From Casp-actino8 sp001510335 (GTDB lineage Bacteria > Actinomycetota > Acidimicrobiia > Acidimicrobiales > Ilumatobacteraceae), in the NCBI GenBank assembly GCA_027729635.1, contig JAQCEM010000001.1, forward strand, positions 62,001 through 126,000: a DNA stretch of 64,000 nucleotides. Direction: 5' to 3'. Position 1 is the stretch's first letter. Every line of letters begins with the position of its first letter. Made by a program: the position numbers and the translations under genes. Positions 61,957-64,000 of this stretch are shown here, one piece after another. The notes under the pieces were generated by a model, which worked only from the letters and a program-made list of their open reading frames with translations, did no database searches and had not been told where the DNA came from.

Positions 61957-62967
61957 ATGCGTAAGAATTCACGATTGCTGGCAGCATCAATTGCCGCACT
62001 CAGCCTCTTCGCTGCCGCTTGTGGCGACGACGACAGTGGCTCATCAAGCAAAGTTATCGCTGGCATCGCTTTTGATACCGGCGGCCGTGGCGACGGAACC
62101 TTCAATGACTCAGCAGCAACTGGTGGCGAGCGGGCCGCGAGTGAACTCGGTGTTGAGATCAAAGAACTCGAAGCAGCAGTTGACGAAGACCGTAAAGCCA
62201 ACCTCGAATTGCTCGCGGGCGACGGCGCACAGGTCATCGTCGGTGTTGGATTCATGTTCACCGACCCTATGACTGAAGTTGCCGCGGCTAACCCCGACGT
62301 GCAATTCGGCATTGTCGACTCAGTTGTTGACGCTCCGAACGTGAGTAGCCTCTTATTTGCGGCTAACCAGGGTTCATTCCTCGTTGGTGCAGCAGCTGCT
62401 CTCAAGAGCACCACTGGTCAGATCGGTTTCATCGGCGGTCAGGAAATTGACCTGATCAAAGAATTCGAAGCTGGCTACACTTCGGGAGCCAAGTATGTCA
62501 ATCCCGACATCGTCGTGAACGTGAAGTACCTCGGGCCGGCCGGCGACAACTCCGCATGGGGCAACGTTGCTGGTGCTAAGGAAATCGCTGCGGGCTGGTA
62601 TGCCGCTGGCGCCGATGTCGTCTACACCGCTGCTGGCGGTTCAGGTGCTGGCACCATCGAAGCCGCAATTGAAGCCGGCAAATGGGCCATCGGTGTTGAC
62701 AGCGACCAGTATCTCACCTCCGGTGATGCAGCCGCACAGGCGGTCATTTTAACGTCAATGCTCAAGCGCGTTGACGTTGCCGTGTTTGAGACCATCAAGG
62801 CTTCGGTCAACGGAGACAAATCTGGTGGTATCAAGATGTTTGACCTCAGCAATGACGGTGTTGGCTACTCAACTTCAGGTGGACACATCGACGAATTTGT
62901 CAGCCAGCTTGACGAAATCAAGGCCAAGGTCGTGGCCGGCGAAATCGAAGTTCCAACAAAGCCCTGA
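61957..62967 (+). CDS. BMP-family substrate-binding lipoprotein
   Basis: A 336-residue periplasmic-type binding protein of the BMP/PnrA family. The lipobox is LFAAAC with lipidated Cys22, followed by a Gly/Ser/Asp-rich linker. Family blocks are GRGDGTFNDSAATGGERAA, IVGVGFMFTDPM, IGFIGGQEIDLIKEFEAGYTSGAKYV and IGVDSDQY. Known members bind nucleosides (guanosine, inosine) for uptake. GGGGAGGA precedes the ATG at good spacing. The ABC ATPase gene follows after a hairpin, as in nucleoside importers. Confidence 0.9.
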   Translation: MRKNSRLLAASIAALSLFAAACGDDDSGSSSKVIAGIAFDTGGRGDGTFNDSAATGGERAASELGVEIKELEAAVDEDRKANLELLAGDGAQVIVGVGFMFTDPMTEVAAANPDVQFGIVDSVVDAPNVSSLLFAANQGSFLVGAAAALKSTTGQIGFIGGQEIDLIKEFEAGYTSGAKYVNPDIVVNVKYLGPAGDNSAWGNVAGAKEIAAGWYAAGADVVYTAAGGSGAGTIEAAIEAGKWAIGVDSDQYLTSGDAAAQAVILTSMLKRVDVAVFETIKASVNGDKSGGIKMFDLSNDGVGYSTSGGHIDEFVSQLDEIKAKVVAGEIEVPTKP

Positions 62968-63004
62968 TTCAGTTTCTGAATCAATCTGAAGCAGTTAGTT
63001 AGTT

Positions 63005-63033
63005 GAGAGCCCGGGTCCATGACCTGGGCTCTC
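63005..63033 (+). terminator. Intercistronic hairpin after bmpA
   Basis: GAGAGCCCGGGTC and GACCTGGGCTCTC form a 13-base-pair stem (one G-U pair) with loop CAT. It lies between the binding-protein stop and the ATPase start. Such hairpins often cause partial termination or protect the upstream message, giving more binding protein than ATPase. No long U run follows. Confidence 0.7.
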
Positions 63034-63066
63034 TGCTATAACGGGATAAGCATTTCAAGGGGCGAC

Positions 63067-64000
63067 ATGACTGGGCAATCTCAATTCGGGCAATCTCATT
63101 TAGGGCAATCTCAATTAGCCGTGGAGCTTCACGGCATCACCAAACGTTTTCCTGGTGTGATCGCTAATCACGACATTGAGCTCCTCGTCCGACCCGGAAC
63201 GATTCATGCAATTGTTGGAGAAAATGGTGCTGGTAAATCAACATTGATGAAAACCTTGTACGGCATGCACCAGCCAGACGAGGGCACCATCACCGTCAAC
63301 GGAACACTGGTGCAATTCAAGACCCCGACCGACGCCATTGCTGCGGGCATCGGAATGGTGCACCAACACTTCATGTTGGCAGACAATCTCACGATCACCG
63401 AGAACATCATCTTGGGTGCTGAACCAGTTGATCATCGCGGGCGGATCAATTTCAAAGAGGCGCGAGATCGTATTGAAGCACTCATGACATCGCTTGGTGC
63501 GACATTTAATCCAGATACAAATGTTTCTGAGCTCGGCGTTGGTCAACGTCAACGGGTTGAGATTCTCAAAGTTTTGTATCGTGGCGCGAAGATATTGATC
63601 CTTGATGAACCTACTGCCGTGCTCGTACCACAAGAAGTTGAGGAGCTATTTACGACCCTCAAGCGTCTCGTCGCCGACGGAGCAACTGTCATTTTCATTT
63701 CGCACAAACTTGACGAAGTACTCGCCTATTGCGACGAAATCACCGTCATTCGTCAAGGCACGTCGGTTGCCCACACCGAACCATCGCAGGTGACTCGTCG
63801 TTCACTTGCTGAACTTATGGTTGGCAGCGACCTGCCCGATCCATCTGGTCGCGAAACAAAAGTTGGCGACGATGTTCGTTTACAAGTGACTGGTCTCAAT
63901 CTGGCTGGTGATATTGCCGGCGCAAAACTCGCACTGGAAGACATCAATGTCGCAGTCCATGCTGGTGAAATTGTGGGAATCGCTGGCGTTGAAGGAAATG
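63067..64000 (+). CDS. ABC transporter ATP-binding protein (3' partial)
   Basis: The first 311 residues of a two-domain ATPase of the nucleoside/sugar-type ABC family (RbsA/MglA-like), open to the right edge. Walker A is GENGAGKST, the Q-loop region is GMVHQHFMLADNLTITENIILG, the signature is LGVGQRQRVEI and Walker B is ILILDEPTAVL. The second nucleotide-binding half begins near the end of the window (VHAGEIVGIAGVEGN). It follows the BMP lipoprotein, so uptake of nucleosides is likely. The chain starts with three 5-residue repeats (GQSQF/GQSHL/GQSQL) not usual in the family; the domain itself begins near LAVELHGITKRF. Confidence 0.9.
   Translation, partial: MTGQSQFGQSHLGQSQLAVELHGITKRFPGVIANHDIELLVRPGTIHAIVGENGAGKSTLMKTLYGMHQPDEGTITVNGTLVQFKTPTDAIAAGIGMVHQHFMLADNLTITENIILGAEPVDHRGRINFKEARDRIEALMTSLGATFNPDTNVSELGVGQRQRVEILKVLYRGAKILILDEPTAVLVPQEVEELFTTLKRLVADGATVIFISHKLDEVLAYCDEITVIRQGTSVAHTEPSQVTRRSLAELMVGSDLPDPSGRETKVGDDVRLQVTGLNLAGDIAGAKLALEDINVAVHAGEIVGIAGVEGN
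63073..63117 (+). repeat. Three tandem 15-base repeats at the start of the ATPase gene
   Basis: Units GGGCAATCTCAATTC, GGGCAATCTCATTTA and GGGCAATCTCAATTA are adjacent and differ at two or fewer positions from each other. They are in frame and encode GQS(Q/H)(F/L). This could be a slippage-generated N-terminal extension or an assembly artefact. The ATPase core starts just after it. Confidence 0.7.

Noticed and set aside
1..64000. tRNA, rRNA, CRISPR arrays, insertion sequences, prophage or toxin-antitoxin modules
   Set aside because: No cloverleaf with a TTCGANNC arm, repeat-spacer array, transposase or integrase motif was seen. A dedicated RNA and repeat scan was not possible here.

Overview
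The window is dense bacterial chromosome of moderate GC. It carries about 60 protein genes on both strands, with no gene-free stretch longer than about 160 bases, and no rRNA, tRNA, CRISPR array, insertion sequence or phage gene that I could see. The gene set points to an actinomycete, most likely an aquatic Acidimicrobiia-type lineage: an LLM-class (F420-type) oxidoreductase, a DUF501/Ppx pair, the lpd-sucB-lipB-lipA group, mycobacterial-type steroid ring-degradation enzymes and CO-dehydrogenase maturation genes. This placement is inferred from remembered protein families, not from a marker gene.

Layout. 1-3.3 kb: ferric-iron ABC importer (binding protein cut by the left edge, permease, ATPase). 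3.4-7.5 kb: divergent acyl-CoA dehydrogenases around a perfect palindrome, then an IpdF-like dehydrogenase and an ECI2-like isomerase; this looks like part of steroid C/D-ring catabolism. 7.5-10.4 kb: GTP cyclohydrolase I, a Nudix hydrolase and a D-aminoacylase-like amidohydrolase. 10.5-13.8 kb: CoxD-type ATPase, CoxE-type VWA protein and two XdhC proteins. 13.8-19.3 kb (minus strand): lpd, sucB, a LipB-LipA fusion and an M24 peptidase, an E2/E3 and lipoylation operon. 20-26.4 kb: Kup, a TIGR01777 epimerase, an FAD oxidoreductase, an SRPBCC protein, a frameshifted YceI gene and a MarR-nitroreductase operon sharing an operator. 26.4-34.5 kb: methylmalonyl-CoA mutase large chain, class II aldolase, EamA exporter, rhodanese-MoeB protein, Sir2, PepA and a PduO-type cobalamin adenosyltransferase.

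34.6-48.7 kb: cobalamin-dependent MetH, an anchored YceI protein, a heterodimeric ABC exporter, an LLM oxidoreductase, a thioesterase, an amidase, an MFS transporter and a class III CoA-transferase. 48.9-52.5 kb: a compact operon of three type IV pilin-like proteins; the middle one carries a complete VWA metal site and a C-terminal SpaA-like segment. 52.5-58.4 kb: a membrane protein, a lipoprotein, an NlpC/P60 hydrolase, a MobA-like transferase with CoxG, a DUF501-Ppx fusion and a GNAT acetyltransferase. 58.4-61.8 kb: a small basic protein, two more crotonase-fold proteins, a second Nudix hydrolase and an unknown. 62-64 kb: a BMP-type lipoprotein and its ABC ATPase, cut by the right edge.

Themes. 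The cell appears to degrade acyl-CoA and probably steroid substrates, feeding propionyl-CoA through a B12-dependent mutase; adenosyltransferase and MetH add to the B12 dependence. CO/xanthine-dehydrogenase-type maturation genes occur in two separate places, without the structural subunits in view. The most novel-looking item is the pilin operon. Fusions (LipB-LipA, DUF501-Ppx, N-terminal rhodanese-MoeB) are the other notable architectures.
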